Shown: one piece after another, positions 17,522-25,732 of the stretch
Layout: every line of letters starts with the position of its first letter
Position numbering within the stretch: position 1 is the stretch's first letter
NCBI GenBank assembly: GCA_004557505.1
Contig: SFGZ01000008.1
Coordinates: 1-64,000, forward strand
Direction of reading: 5' to 3'
Source: Coriobacteriaceae bacterium
Lineage (GTDB): Bacteria; Actinomycetota; Coriobacteriia; Coriobacteriales; Atopobiaceae
DNA length: 64,000 nt
Notes under the pieces: generated by a model
What the model was told of the DNA's origin: nothing
The model's input: the letters and a program-made list of their open reading frames with translations, nothing else
The model's database searches: none
Made by a program: the position numbers and the translations under genes

Positions 17522-20500
17522 CAGGCATCGACCACCTTTCCAGTCGCCTTGTCGAGGCGCTGAGAGACGACGTGGCTCACGCCGTCGGCCTGCATGGAGA
17601 CGCCATAGAGGACGTCGGCCTGCTCCATCGTCCTTCGCTGGTGCGATATGACGATGAGCTGCGTCGTGTCCTTGAGTTGCTCGATGGCGTCGAGGAGCCT
17701 GGAGAGGTTGGAGTCGTCGAGCGCGGCCTCAACCTCGTCGAACACGTAGAAGGGCACCGTGCGCGTCTTGTAGACCGCGAAGAGCAGCGCCAGGGCCGTG
17801 AGTGACTTCTCGCCGCCCGACATGAGCGACATCTTGGTGATGCGCTTGCCCCTGGGCTGCGCCACTATCTCGATGCCCGTCTCGGAGAGGTTGTCCGGGT
17901 CGGTCATCTCGATGTGGGCGTGGCCGCCCGTGAAGAGCATCGAGAAGATCTGCGAGAAGTTCTCGTTCACCTTGTCGAACACGAGGAGGAATCTGTTGCG
18001 CATCTTACGGTCGATGGCGGCGTTGATCTTCTTGAGGGCGGCGCGGGCCGCCTCGAGGTCTGCGACCTGCTCGCCGATGTAGTCCGCACGCTTCTTCAGG
18101 CGGATGTACTCGTCCATCGCGACCTCGTTCACGGGGCCGATGGAGGCGAGCTGCCGCTCGAGCTGGTCTGCCTCGCGCTCGGCCGCCTCGCGGTCCTCCG
18201 GCGCGGGAAGCGAGAGGGCCTCGTCGAGCACGGCACCCGTCGCCTGGATGGCATCGATGGCGTTCTGCACCTGCACCTCCAGGCGGCCGAGGTCGACCTT
18301 GACCGCAGAGGCGGCGTCGCGGGCGCGGGTAAGCTCGGCGGAGGCGTCGTTCGCGGCAGACTTGGCGTCGCCGATGGTGCGCTTGAGCGAGTCGGAGTCG
18401 GCCTCGGCGAGGGAAGCGCGGTCCTTGAGGCGCGCGGCCCAGTCGAGCGCCCGGGCGCGAATGGCGTCGTAGCGGCCGTGGAGCGGGTCGACGCGCAGGC
18501 GGACCACGTCCAGGGCGCGCGAGCCCTCCTCGGTAGCCACGATGCGGGCGTCGAGGTCGTGCCTGCGGCTGGCAAGCTCGCGCTCGCGCGACGAGAGGTT
18601 CTTGGCGCGCTCCTTGGCCATCGCGAGCTCCAGGCGGGCGTCCGAGAGCTCATGGGAGGCCTTGCCCTGGGCGCGGACCGCCTCGTCGTGCTGCGCGCGC
18701 AGGTCGCCGAGACCAGCCGCAAGCTCCTCTGCCGTGGCGCGAGCCGTGGCGGCGGCGGCCTTGTGGCCCTCGATGTGCGAGCGGGCGTCGGCGGCGCGCC
18801 CGGAGGCGGCCTCGCGCTGGCGCATGACCTGGCACTGCTCGTCTGCGGCGCGCTGGCGCTGGGCGTCGAGGCGGCCCATCTCGGATGTGACGGAGGAGAG
18901 CTCGCCCGAGAGGCGCGCGACGTCGCCCTTCGCGGAGGCGGCGCCGTCACGCGAGGCGGCGAGCGAGGACTCGGCCGCAGCCGCGGCCTTGGTCGCGGCG
19001 TCGAGCGCCCCCCGAAGCTCCCCCATGCCCTCCTCGAGGGCGCGGATGCGGCGCTTGCGCTCGAGGGCGCCCGTCTCGGCCGAGGGCGCCGCGCCAATCA
19101 CGCAGCGCCCGTCGGGCGTCACGGTCACGCCCTCCTGCGTGACGTAGGTAAGGGCCGGCGCGGCCTGGTGGGCGCGGATCGCCTCGTCGGCGCCTCCCAC
19201 CAGCCTCACGTCGCCGAGAAGCGCCGTGAGCAGCGGCCGCGCGGCGTCCGAGGCGCGCAGGTGGGCGATGAGGGGCTCGCCGGGAGCATCGGACGCAGGC
19301 GCCATGGCACAGGCGGCCTCGCGGAAGACCACGGTCGCCCTGCCCTCGGCTCGGCCCTGCGAGAGCGCCGAGGCCGCAAGCGCTCCGGCGTCCGCGGCGC
19401 TTGCCACCACGAAGGCGGCGAGGTCGTCGCCGAGAAGGCGCTCGACCAGCGACTCCGTTGCCTCGTCGGCATCGATGAGGTCTGCCAGGCGGCATTCGAC
19501 GAGCTCCGCCGCATGGCCCTTCGAGACGGCGGCCACGAGCGGGCTCGCCTTCTCCACGTTGGCGTCGACGGAGCGCAGCGCCGAGAGCGTCGCCTCGGAG
19601 GACGAGAGCCTGGTGCGGGCCGAGCGCTCCTCCTCGCGGGCGCGCTTGAGCGCGGCCTGGGCCTCGGCGATGGTGCCGGCGAGCCCCTCCGCCTTGGCGC
19701 GGGCGTCTGCGAGCTGGGCCTCGAGCCGGGCCTTGCGCTCCCCCCGCTCGGCCAGGGCCTCCTCGGCCGTGGCGATGGTCTCGGCCACCTGCTCGAGCCG
19801 GCTCTTGTACATGCCGTCCTCGACCTCGGCGTTCGAGATCTGGTCCTCGAGCTTGGCGAAGGCGAGCGTCTCGCGGTCCGCCTCGGCGCGTGCCCGCCGC
19901 TCGTCCGCCTGGCGCCTGCCAAGGGCGTCCTCCAGCTCGCGGCGGCGCGCCACGGCCTCGCGCGAGGCCTTTGAGAGCGCGCCCATGCCCTCTTCGAGCT
20001 CGCGCTGGCGCACGCGGGCGTCCGAGAGGTCGCCGGCCACGCGCTCGTGCTCCTCGGTCACGTCTGCGCGCTGCTTGCGCATGGAGGAGAGCTGCATGCG
20101 CATCTCGGAGAGGCGCGAGACCATGTTCTTGCCCTTCTCCTCCAAAAGGCGCATGTCCGAGTCCATGCGGCCGAGGATGTCCTGCATGCGGCGGCGCTGC
20201 TCCCCAAGGTCGCCCACGAAGAGGCCCTTCTGCTCGAGGAGCGACTGGTACTTCTCTAGCTCGGCGGACTTCTCGTCCAGGCGATACTGGGCGAGCTCCA
20301 CGGCGGCGTCCGCCTCGCGGCCGCGGGCGGAGAGCGTCCCGTAGGAGGCCTGCAGGCGGCGCAGGTCGTCCACAGCGAGCTGGGTGCGCAGCTCGGAGAG
20401 CCGGCCGGTGATGTCGTGGGCGCGCTTGGCCTTGTCAACCTGCCGCTCGAGGGGCTTGAGCTGGCGGCCTATCTCGCGCGCGACCACCTTGGCGCGCGCC

Positions 20501-21063
20501 AGGTTATCGTCCATCGAGGAGAGCTTGCGAAGGCTGCGCTCCTTGCGGCGGCGGTGCTTGGAGATGTCGGCCGCCTCCTCGATGAGCTCGCGACGCTCCT
20601 CGGGACGGCTTTGGAGGATGGAGTCGAGCTTTCCCTGGCTGATGATCGAGTGGGTGTCCTTGCCCAGGCCGGAGTCGTGGAGAATGTCCTGCACGTCCAT
20701 GAGGCGCGCGGGCGCGCCGTTGATGAGGTACTCGGACTCGCCCGAGCGGTATATCCGGCGCGTGACGCCCACCTCGGCAAAGTCGATGGGCAACGTGCGG
20801 TCTGAGTTGTCGAGCACCAGCGTGACCTCCGCCACGCCCACGGCGGGCCTGGCGGAGCTGCCGGAGAAGATCACGTCCTCCATGGCCTGGCCGCGGAGCA
20901 TCTTGGCGCTCTGCTCGCCCAGGACCCAGAGGATCGCATCGGAAACGTTCGACTTTCCCGAGCCGTTGGGGCCCACGACCACGTTGAGACCGGGGTCAAA
21001 GGTCATGGAGGTCCTGTCGGCGAAGGACTTGAAGCCCTTGAGGGCGAGCGACTTTAGATACAA
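17521..21063 (-). CDS. smc: Chromosome partition protein SMC
   Basis: An 1180-aa condensin ATPase that organises and segregates the chromosome. N-terminal Walker A GPNGSGKSNVSDAI, two long Ala/Glu/Arg-rich coiled coils (about 170-500 and 670-1000) around a hinge (about 510-650), and a C-terminal head with the LMSGGEKSLTALALLFA signature and the Walker B FYVFDEVEAALD. The start is most likely TTG at 21063 (YLKSLALKGFKSFAD), with AGAGGA about 7 nt upstream. It is placed in the common rnc-smc-ftsY cluster. The partners scpA and scpB are not in the window. Confidence 0.96.
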   Translation of the reverse strand: MYLKSLALKGFKSFADRTSMTFDPGLNVVVGPNGSGKSNVSDAILWVLGEQSAKMLRGQAMEDVIFSGSSARPAVGVAEVTLVLDNSDRTLPIDFAEVGVTRRIYRSGESEYLINGAPARLMDVQDILHDSGLGKDTHSIISQGKLDSILQSRPEERRELIEEAADISKHRRRKERSLRKLSSMDDNLARAKVVAREIGRQLKPLERQVDKAKRAHDITGRLSELRTQLAVDDLRRLQASYGTLSARGREADAAVELAQYRLDEKSAELEKYQSLLEQKGLFVGDLGEQRRRMQDILGRMDSDMRLLEEKGKNMVSRLSEMRMQLSSMRKQRADVTEEHERVAGDLSDARVRQRELEEGMGALSKASREAVARRRELEDALGRRQADERRARAEADRETLAFAKLEDQISNAEVEDGMYKSRLEQVAETIATAEEALAERGERKARLEAQLADARAKAEGLAGTIAEAQAALKRAREEERSARTRLSSSEATLSALRSVDANVEKASPLVAAVSKGHAAELVECRLADLIDADEATESLVERLLGDDLAAFVVASAADAGALAASALSQGRAEGRATVVFREAACAMAPASDAPGEPLIAHLRASDAARPLLTALLGDVRLVGGADEAIRAHQAAPALTYVTQEGVTVTPDGRCVIGAAPSAETGALERKRRIRALEEGMGELRGALDAATKAAAAAESSLAASRDGAASAKGDVARLSGELSSVTSEMGRLDAQRQRAADEQCQVMRQREAASGRAADARSHIEGHKAAAATARATAEELAAGLGDLRAQHDEAVRAQGKASHELSDARLELAMAKERAKNLSSRERELASRRHDLDARIVATEEGSRALDVVRLRVDPLHGRYDAIRARALDWAARLKDRASLAEADSDSLKRTIGDAKSAANDASAELTRARDAASAVKVDLGRLEVQVQNAIDAIQATGAVLDEALSLPAPEDREAAEREADQLERQLASIGPVNEVAMDEYIRLKKRADYIGEQVADLEAARAALKKINAAIDRKMRNRFLLVFDKVNENFSQIFSMLFTGGHAHIEMTDPDNLSETGIEIVAQPRGKRITKMSLMSGGEKSLTALALLFAVYKTRTVPFYVFDEVEAALDDSNLSRLLDAIEQLKDTTQLIVISHQRRTMEQADVLYGVSMQADGVSHVVSQRLDKATGKVVDA

Positions 21064-21087
21064 GGGTTGGTCCTCTCGCTTCTCCGC

Positions 21088-21843
21088 CTAGTGCCCGTCG
21101 GCGTCGTCGGGGGCGCCGCAGACGCCCGTCCCCCCGTCGACGCCCTGTCCCATGCGCTCGAGCGCGTCCGCGGCGGCGGCGTTCTCGGAGCTTTTCTTCG
21201 AGGGGCCGGAGCCCCTGCCCACGCGCCTGCCGTCGACCAGCACCACCGAGGTGAAGGTGGGGTCGTGCGCGGGACCCTCCTCGCCCACGAGCTTGTACTC
21301 TGGGGCAAGGCGCAGGTCGTGCTGGGTGATCTCCTGCAGGCGCGACTTGGGGTTGATCGGGCTTTCGGAAAGGCGCTCGACAAGCTCGGGTGTGAAGTGC
21401 GGGGAGAGCGTGTCGAGCACGAACCTCTTCGTGTCCTGGTAGCCGGCATCCAGGTACAGAGCGCCCACGATGGACTCGTAGACGTTCTCCAGGGCGGAGT
21501 GCATGCCGCGCGCATGCGTGCCCTTCTCGGACTCGCCGACGATGATGAGCGACGCTATGCCCAAATCGCCCGACACCTCCGAGAGCGTCTCGCCCGAGAC
21601 GAGCGAGATCTTGAGCCTCGTGAGCGCGCCCTCGTCGAGGCCGGGGAAGCGCTCGAAGAGCTCGGTGGCGACGATGGCGCCCAGGATGGAGTCACCCAAG
21701 AACTCGAGTCTCTCGTAGGAGGCCGAGACGGGCTTTCCCTCCGCCGCCGAGGGGTGCGTGATGGCGGACGTTATGAGCCTTTTGTCAGTGAACCGGTGGC
21801 CGCAGACGCGCTCCACCTCGCTGACCCTTTCATGCGTGTTCAA
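21088..21843 (-). CDS. rnc: Ribonuclease III
   Basis: A 251-aa double-strand-specific endoribonuclease for rRNA and mRNA processing. The catalytic domain has the signature ERLEFLGDSILG and a second acidic box at ENVYESIVGALYLD; a dsRNA-binding domain follows from about residue 155 (NPKSRLQEITQ...). The C-terminal ~25 residues (after RMGQGVDGG) extend past the usual end of the dsRBD. Located between acpP and smc, as in many Gram-positive genomes. No strong SD is seen before the ATG. Confidence 0.94.
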   Translation of the reverse strand: MNTHERVSEVERVCGHRFTDKRLITSAITHPSAAEGKPVSASYERLEFLGDSILGAIVATELFERFPGLDEGALTRLKISLVSGETLSEVSGDLGIASLIIVGESEKGTHARGMHSALENVYESIVGALYLDAGYQDTKRFVLDTLSPHFTPELVERLSESPINPKSRLQEITQHDLRLAPEYKLVGEEGPAHDPTFTSVVLVDGRRVGRGSGPSKKSSENAAAADALERMGQGVDGGTGVCGAPDDADGH

Positions 21844-21861
21844 GTGAGAGAGCTCCCCTGC

Positions 21862-22107
21862 CTAGCTTTGCTGAGCGGCCTCGATGGCGCCCACGGCGTC
21901 ACCCACGGTGGCGATCTTCTCGAGGGCCTCGTCGTCGAAGGTGAGGTCGAACTCGTCCTCGAGGGCGGTGACCAGCTCGAGCAGATCGAAGGAGTCTGCG
22001 CCGAGATCCTTGAAGACGGTCTGTTCGGTGGGCTCCACGCCTGCGGGAACCTCGAGGGTCTCGCTTACGACCGAGATGACCTTCTCGAGGATGACGTCAT
22101 GGTCCAT
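21862..22107 (-). CDS. acpP: Acyl carrier protein
   Basis: An 81-aa acidic carrier protein for fatty acid synthesis. The phosphopantetheine attachment serine is in GADSFDLLE (DSF instead of the more common DSL). The start ATG at 22107 has GGAGGAA just upstream. Sits between plsX and rnc, so the phospholipid precursor steps (PlsX uses acyl-ACP) are encoded together. Confidence 0.94.
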   Translation of the reverse strand: MDHDVILEKVISVVSETLEVPAGVEPTEQTVFKDLGADSFDLLELVTALEDEFDLTFDDEALEKIATVGDAVGAIEAAQQS

Positions 22108-22182
22108 GGGTTCCTCCTTGCGGATTGACGTTGCTGCTCGCGCACGGCGCATGGTGCCACGCGCACGAGCCTATGGTACCCG

Positions 22183-23172
22183 TTACTCGGCCGTCTCGCA
22201 GGCCTTGGCAATACGCTCACAGAGCCGTCCGCGGACGGCGCGCGCGCAGGCCAGGGTGCCGTTTGCGACGGCCTCGGCGCTGGTGCTGCCGTGGCCCTTG
22301 ACCACGGGCGCGCGCAGGCCGAGAAGGACGGCCCCGCCCGTCTCGTCACCCGAGAGCTCGCCCGCAACAGCCTTGAGCGCCGGCTTGAGCATGAGGGCGC
22401 CCAGGCCCGCGCGCTTGGACTGGCCCGCCGCGGCCTTGACGCGCGACACGATGAACTTGGCGGTCCCCTCGATGGCCTTCAGGGCGACGTTGCCCGTGAA
22501 GCCGTCGGCCACGATCACGTCATAGGTGCCGGCGAGAAGGTCGGTGCCCTCGGCGTTGCCCACAAAGCCGCAATTGCCGGCCGCGAGCGCCTCGTGGTAG
22601 GCAAGGGCGAGCTCGGAGCCCTTGGTGTCCTCGGAGCCGTTGCAGAGCAGCGCCACGCGCGGCGCCTCGACGCCGAGGACCACCTGCGCGTAGGCACGTC
22701 CCATGTGGGCGAACTGCACGATCGCGTCAGGGTGTACGTCGGCGTTGGCGCCGCAGTCGAGAAGGACCGTCCTTGTGCCGGAGATGCCGGGGGCGGCGAG
22801 CGTGAGCGCCGGGCGGCGGACGCCCTTGATGCGCCCGATGCCGAAGGTCGCGGCCGTGAGCACGGCACCCGTGGAGCCGGCGGAGAAGAGGCCGTCGGCC
22901 TGGCCCGCGCGCACGGCGGAGGCGGCGCGCACGATGCTCGCGTCCTTCTTCTTGCGCACGGCGCCGGCGGGATGCTCGTCCATGGCGATGACCTCGGTGG
23001 TCACGAGGGCGCTTGCGCGCTCGTGGTCGCGGGCGAAGGGCTCGACCACCGAGGAATCGCCCGCCACAAGGGCCTTGAGCTCGGGGTCGAGCTCCAGGGC
23101 CTTGGCCACGCCCGCGAGCAGGACGGCGGGCTTTCGGTCGGAGCCCATGACATCGACGCAGATGGTGGTCAT
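22183..23172 (-). CDS. plsX: Phosphate acyltransferase PlsX
   Basis: A 329-aa enzyme converting acyl-ACP and phosphate to acyl-phosphate, the acyl donor for PlsY in phospholipid synthesis. The start VDVMGSDRKP matches the family's conserved N-terminal DAMGGD-type motif, and the middle has GSTGAVLTAATFGIGRI. Later conserved stretches include DGFTGNVALK and GHGSTSAEAV. Preceded by an intrinsic terminator after rpmF, so plsX probably depends on read-through or on a promoter inside the 98-bp gap. Confidence 0.95.
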   Translation of the reverse strand: MTTICVDVMGSDRKPAVLLAGVAKALELDPELKALVAGDSSVVEPFARDHERASALVTTEVIAMDEHPAGAVRKKKDASIVRAASAVRAGQADGLFSAGSTGAVLTAATFGIGRIKGVRRPALTLAAPGISGTRTVLLDCGANADVHPDAIVQFAHMGRAYAQVVLGVEAPRVALLCNGSEDTKGSELALAYHEALAAGNCGFVGNAEGTDLLAGTYDVIVADGFTGNVALKAIEGTAKFIVSRVKAAAGQSKRAGLGALMLKPALKAVAGELSGDETGGAVLLGLRAPVVKGHGSTSAEAVANGTLACARAVRGRLCERIAKACETAE

Positions 23173-23207
23173 CTATCCTCCAAGATCGCTGTGGGGCGCT
23201 CGCGCGC

Positions 23208-23248
23208 AAAATGAAAAAGGAGGCCGACCCCAGAAGGGACCGACCTCC
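23208..23248 (-). terminator. Intrinsic terminator between rpmF and plsX
   Basis: On the minus strand a 13-bp stem (23236-23248 with 23219-23231, including G-U pairs) closes a 4-nt loop and is followed by TTTTTCATTTT. This is the strongest terminator in the window and lies only about 40 nt before the plsX start, splitting the classic rpmF-plsX operon. Confidence 0.75.
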
Positions 23249-23271
23249 CAGGCCATGTGACCGGCGCGGGG

Positions 23272-23451
23272 CTACTCGGTGACAACGACCTCGCGGTCCT
23301 TGTAGTAGCCGCAGTTGGGGCACACGTGGTGCGGGAGCTTGGGGGCCCCGCAACGCGGGCACACGGAACGGGCCGGAGTGGCGACCTTGCTGTTGGCCGA
23401 ACGACGGGTGCGCGTGGCTGCACGGCCCTTTTTTTGCTTAGGAACTGCCAT
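23272..23451 (-). CDS. rpmF: 50S ribosomal protein L32
   Basis: A 59-aa ribosomal protein. It begins MAVPKQKKGRA, the typical L32 start, and carries two zinc-binding pairs, CPRCG and CPNCG, so it is the zinc-dependent (C+) form. The ORF is complete from ATG 23451 to TAG 23272. Its usual upstream partner yceD (DUF177) is here 1.7 kb away, separated by the Fur/PTPS module. Confidence 0.95.
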   Translation of the reverse strand: MAVPKQKKGRAATRTRRSANSKVATPARSVCPRCGAPKLPHHVCPNCGYYKDREVVVTE

Positions 23452-23663
23452 CTTGAACCTCTCTTGCTCCTACGCCGCGCCCCTCGTGGTGACGCGGGGC
23501 AACGTGACCAAAAATCATGCGTTGGTGACTATACCACGCAATGGGGGAAACGCGCCAGTTACGGCAATATCTTCACGCTACGGCCGGCGTCCGGCACGCG
23601 GGCGCGGGCCTTTCCCCATGCCACCGCATGCACGGTTCCTACGCGGCTGCAACCAAATTCCGT

Positions 23664-23690
23664 TTGACGGCATCCTACTATCAGTATAAG
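23664..23690 (+). promoter_or_regulatory. Promoter of the Fur-family/PTPS module
   Basis: TTGACG (23664-23669) and TATAAG (23685-23690) with a 15-nt spacer; shifting to TAAGGT gives 17 nt. The stretch 23680-23720 is clearly AT-richer than its surroundings and leads directly into the operator and the Fur-family gene. Confidence 0.5.
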
Positions 23691-23691
23691 G

Positions 23692-23713
23692 TACTAATTA
23701 GTAACAGTTACTA
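23692..23713 (+). promoter_or_regulatory. Fur/Zur/PerR-like operator, overlapping palindromes
   Basis: TACTAATTAGTA (23692-23703) is a perfect 12-bp palindrome; overlapping it, TAGTAAC-A-GTTACTA (23699-23713) is a perfect 7-1-7 inverted repeat, the geometry of Fur-family boxes. It sits just downstream of the -10 and just upstream of the Fur-family gene, suggesting autoregulation. The metal sensed cannot be read from this. Confidence 0.6.
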
Positions 23714-23729
23714 CAAGGGAATGCGCATT

Positions 23730-24119
23730 GTGAGCAGGAACACGATCCAAAAGGCACTCGTCCTGGCGGCAGTGAGGAGGTTGCGCAACCACGCTACGGC
23801 AGACGAGGTCTATCAAGACGTGAGGAAAGGCCATCCCAGCATCAGCAAGGGGACGGTCTACCGAAACCTCAGCGACCTTGACAAGGAGGGGGAGATTAGA
23901 AAACGGCCATTTCTCGGCAGCATCGATCGATACGACCATATCGCCACCGATCACTACCACGCCATATGTGACAAGTGCGGGAGGGTCTTCGATGTCGATA
24001 TGGACTACCCGCAAGGCCTGGAGGGATCCGTCAAGGACGGCCATGGGTCCAGGTTTACGGGCCACGACATCGTGTTTAGGGGAGTCTGTCCAGAGTGTCA
24101 GGAGAGGGAGCAACAATGA
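23730..24119 (+). CDS. Fur-family metal-responsive repressor
   Basis: A 129-aa transcription factor. N-terminal winged helix (about 1-75) with ATADEVYQDVRKGHPSISKGTVYRNLSDL, the characteristic Fur DNA-binding helix; the dimerisation domain has the metal ligands DHYHAICDKCG and a second pair CPEC near the C terminus. I prefer the GTG at 23730 (AAGGGA 9 nt upstream) over the ATG at 23721, where the SD would touch the start. The length and HATADEVY pattern suggest PerR/Zur rather than classic Fur, but I cannot decide. The stop overlaps the next gene (ATGA). Confidence 0.88.
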   Translation: MSRNTIQKALVLAAVRRLRNHATADEVYQDVRKGHPSISKGTVYRNLSDLDKEGEIRKRPFLGSIDRYDHIATDHYHAICDKCGRVFDVDMDYPQGLEGSVKDGHGSRFTGHDIVFRGVCPECQEREQQ

Positions 24120-24679
24120 GGAGCTATACAACGTTTTCGCTGCAGTACGCGCACAGGTTCTACGGCTTCAGGGGCGAGGCGCAGTACCTGCACGGCCATA
24201 CCGGCGTGCTGACGATTGAGGTAGAGGACACCATCAACGACGGCGTCAACATGGTCTTCCCCTGCAACGAGATAAAGAAGACCGCATGGGACGCCTTGAA
24301 GAACTTCGACCATGCCCTGATTCTCAGGGAAGACGACCCCCTGCTTCCCGCCATCCTCGATGTGTACGAGCAGCAGGGCATCAGGGATGGCGCCCCTCAG
24401 AACCAGATGAAGGGCGAGGCGTTCAAGACCGATCTTGCGACGGCATACCCTGACTGCCGACTCGTCGTCACCAAGGAGACCATGACCGTCGAGGGCATGA
24501 TCAAGATCGTCTACGATCTTCTGAAGGACAAGCTCAACATCGCAAAGCTGACCTTCACCAGTGGAGACAACGCCGCGTGCCAGGAGTACGAGACCGCCGG
24601 GACCACAGCTCGCTGCCCCCTGTGCGGCATCGCCCTCAACGAGCAGGGCGTCTGCCCGAAGTGCGGCTACGGGAAGTAA
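24116..24679 (+). CDS. 6-pyruvoyl-tetrahydropterin synthase/QueD-like protein with C-terminal zinc ribbon
   Basis: A 187-aa T-fold protein. Zinc ligands of the family are kept: H13 (YAHRF) and H26/H28 (LHGH); D65-H66 (FDHAL) and E121 (TKET) also match the QueD active site. The catalytic Cys that precedes HGH in E. coli QueD (C27) is missing; the aligned residue is A22, with E21 next to it. The length exceeds a standard QueD (about 120 aa), with an insertion around 85-105 and an added CPLC...CPKC zinc ribbon (167-183). Translationally coupled to the Fur-family gene. No queC, queE or folE is nearby, so queuosine synthesis is not supported. Confidence 0.8.
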   Translation: MRSYTTFSLQYAHRFYGFRGEAQYLHGHTGVLTIEVEDTINDGVNMVFPCNEIKKTAWDALKNFDHALILREDDPLLPAILDVYEQQGIRDGAPQNQMKGEAFKTDLATAYPDCRLVVTKETMTVEGMIKIVYDLLKDKLNIAKLTFTSGDNAACQEYETAGTTARCPLCGIALNEQGVCPKCGYGK

Positions 24680-25109
24680 CGCACGGGTCGGCGACCGGCC
24701 GTGCCGCCGTCAGGGAAAGGCGCGGGCCCGGGCCCTTCCAACGGTCGTTGCGCAGAGGGTCGCGGTAAGGAGAAGGGTGCCGGACGTGCGTCCGGCACCC
24801 TTCTCCAACGCCGATGACGCCGCCCGTCATGCGGCAGCGCCCCTATCGGGCGGATTGACGCCCGGTGCCGCGATGCTCACCCGAGGTTCATCCCGCCGAC
24901 GCCTCTCAAATCACGCGAGGCGTCGCCATACACAAAATCAACGAAGCTCCGCCACGCGGTGTGCGCCTGATCGGAGAGGGCAAGGTCTCGGAAGCCCACG
25001 AGTCGGCTGATCTTGGCGTACGTCCTGGCGACGGCATAATCTGACGCCTTATAGCTCGCCTCACCCCCGCATTCCATCATGACAGCTTATTGTTAGGGCA
25101 TCCGTTTCC
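24680..25109. other. Intergenic region between the PTPS gene and yceD
   Basis: 430 bases with no convincing gene. It holds the long hairpin at 24769-24806 and a weak 67-codon minus-strand ORF (24877-25080) just downstream of the yceD stop. That ORF has no SD and I do not recognise its product; it could be a remnant of whatever originally linked yceD to the inserted module. Confidence 0.5.
24769..24806. terminator. 17-bp perfect hairpin, bidirectional terminator-like
   Basis: GGAGAAGGGTGCCGGAC (24769-24785) and its exact complement (24790-24806) around a GTGC loop, about 90 nt after the PTPS-like gene. No T tract on either strand. Position between convergent genes fits a shared transcription stop or mRNA-stabilising hairpin. 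Confidence 0.5.
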
Positions 25110-25727
25110 TCACTCTGCGGGCGGCGCGCCGTCCTGGGGTTGGTCGCCGGCGCTCGGGGAGGCGTCGTCGCCGTTCCCCCCGTTATCCAAGTCGAGCGAG
25201 GCGAGAGCCGCAAAGGGGCTCGCCTTGAGGCGGCCCTCCTCGATCTGGGCGGCGTGCCCGCAGTCCCCCTCGTTGAGGTTGGCGCCGCAGACGGGGCAGA
25301 GGCCCTTGCAGTCCGGCTGGCACAGCACCACGAAGGGCGTCTCCATGACAAGCGCCGAGAGAAGCGCGTCGGAGAGGTCGATGGTGTTGTCGGCCGAGAC
25401 GAGCGAGAAGTCGAGCTCGCCGTCATCGTCGTCGCCCGTGTCCTCGGGCTCCTCGAAGAGGTAATACTCGTCCACCTCGCCGCTCACGTCGAACTCCGCG
25501 CTGCTCAGGCAACGGTCGCAGGAGCCCTCGACGTGCGTCGTGAGGATGCCCGTGGCAAGGATGCCCTCGCCGGCGTTGGTGAGCATGAGGTCGTAGTCGA
25601 TGCCCGAGGGCAGCGAGAACTCGCGCTCGCCAAGCGCATAGGACCCCTCGTCGAGGTGCCCCCGCAGGGGCAGGGTGTCTCCGGCCTCGCCGAGGCGCGC
25701 GTCAAGCGCGAAGATCACAGGCTGCAT
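25110..25727 (-). CDS. yceD: YceD/DUF177 family protein
   Basis: A 205-aa protein of the family usually encoded directly before rpmF and implicated, in plants and E. coli, in 23S rRNA accumulation. The family's cysteine pattern is visible: CDRC around residue 70 and CQPDCKGLCPVCG around 138-150. The C-terminal ~40 residues are acidic, Gly/Pro-rich and probably disordered. Here rpmF is not adjacent but 1.7 kb further on, with other genes between. It follows the coiled-coil gene with a 5-nt gap. Confidence 0.88.
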   Translation of the reverse strand: MQPVIFALDARLGEAGDTLPLRGHLDEGSYALGEREFSLPSGIDYDLMLTNAGEGILATGILTTHVEGSCDRCLSSAEFDVSGEVDEYYLFEEPEDTGDDDDGELDFSLVSADNTIDLSDALLSALVMETPFVVLCQPDCKGLCPVCGANLNEGDCGHAAQIEEGRLKASPFAALASLDLDNGGNGDDASPSAGDQPQDGAPPAE

Positions 25728-25732
25728 GGCGC

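Noticed and set aside
17914..19974. 686-aa plus-strand ORF opposite smc
   Set aside because: Same cause; product is Gly/Arg/Val-rich with no domain, opposite the smc coiled coil.
24877..25080. 67-aa minus-strand ORF after yceD
   Set aside because: No SD, not recognised, and possibly the remains of an older junction; listed only in the intergenic note.
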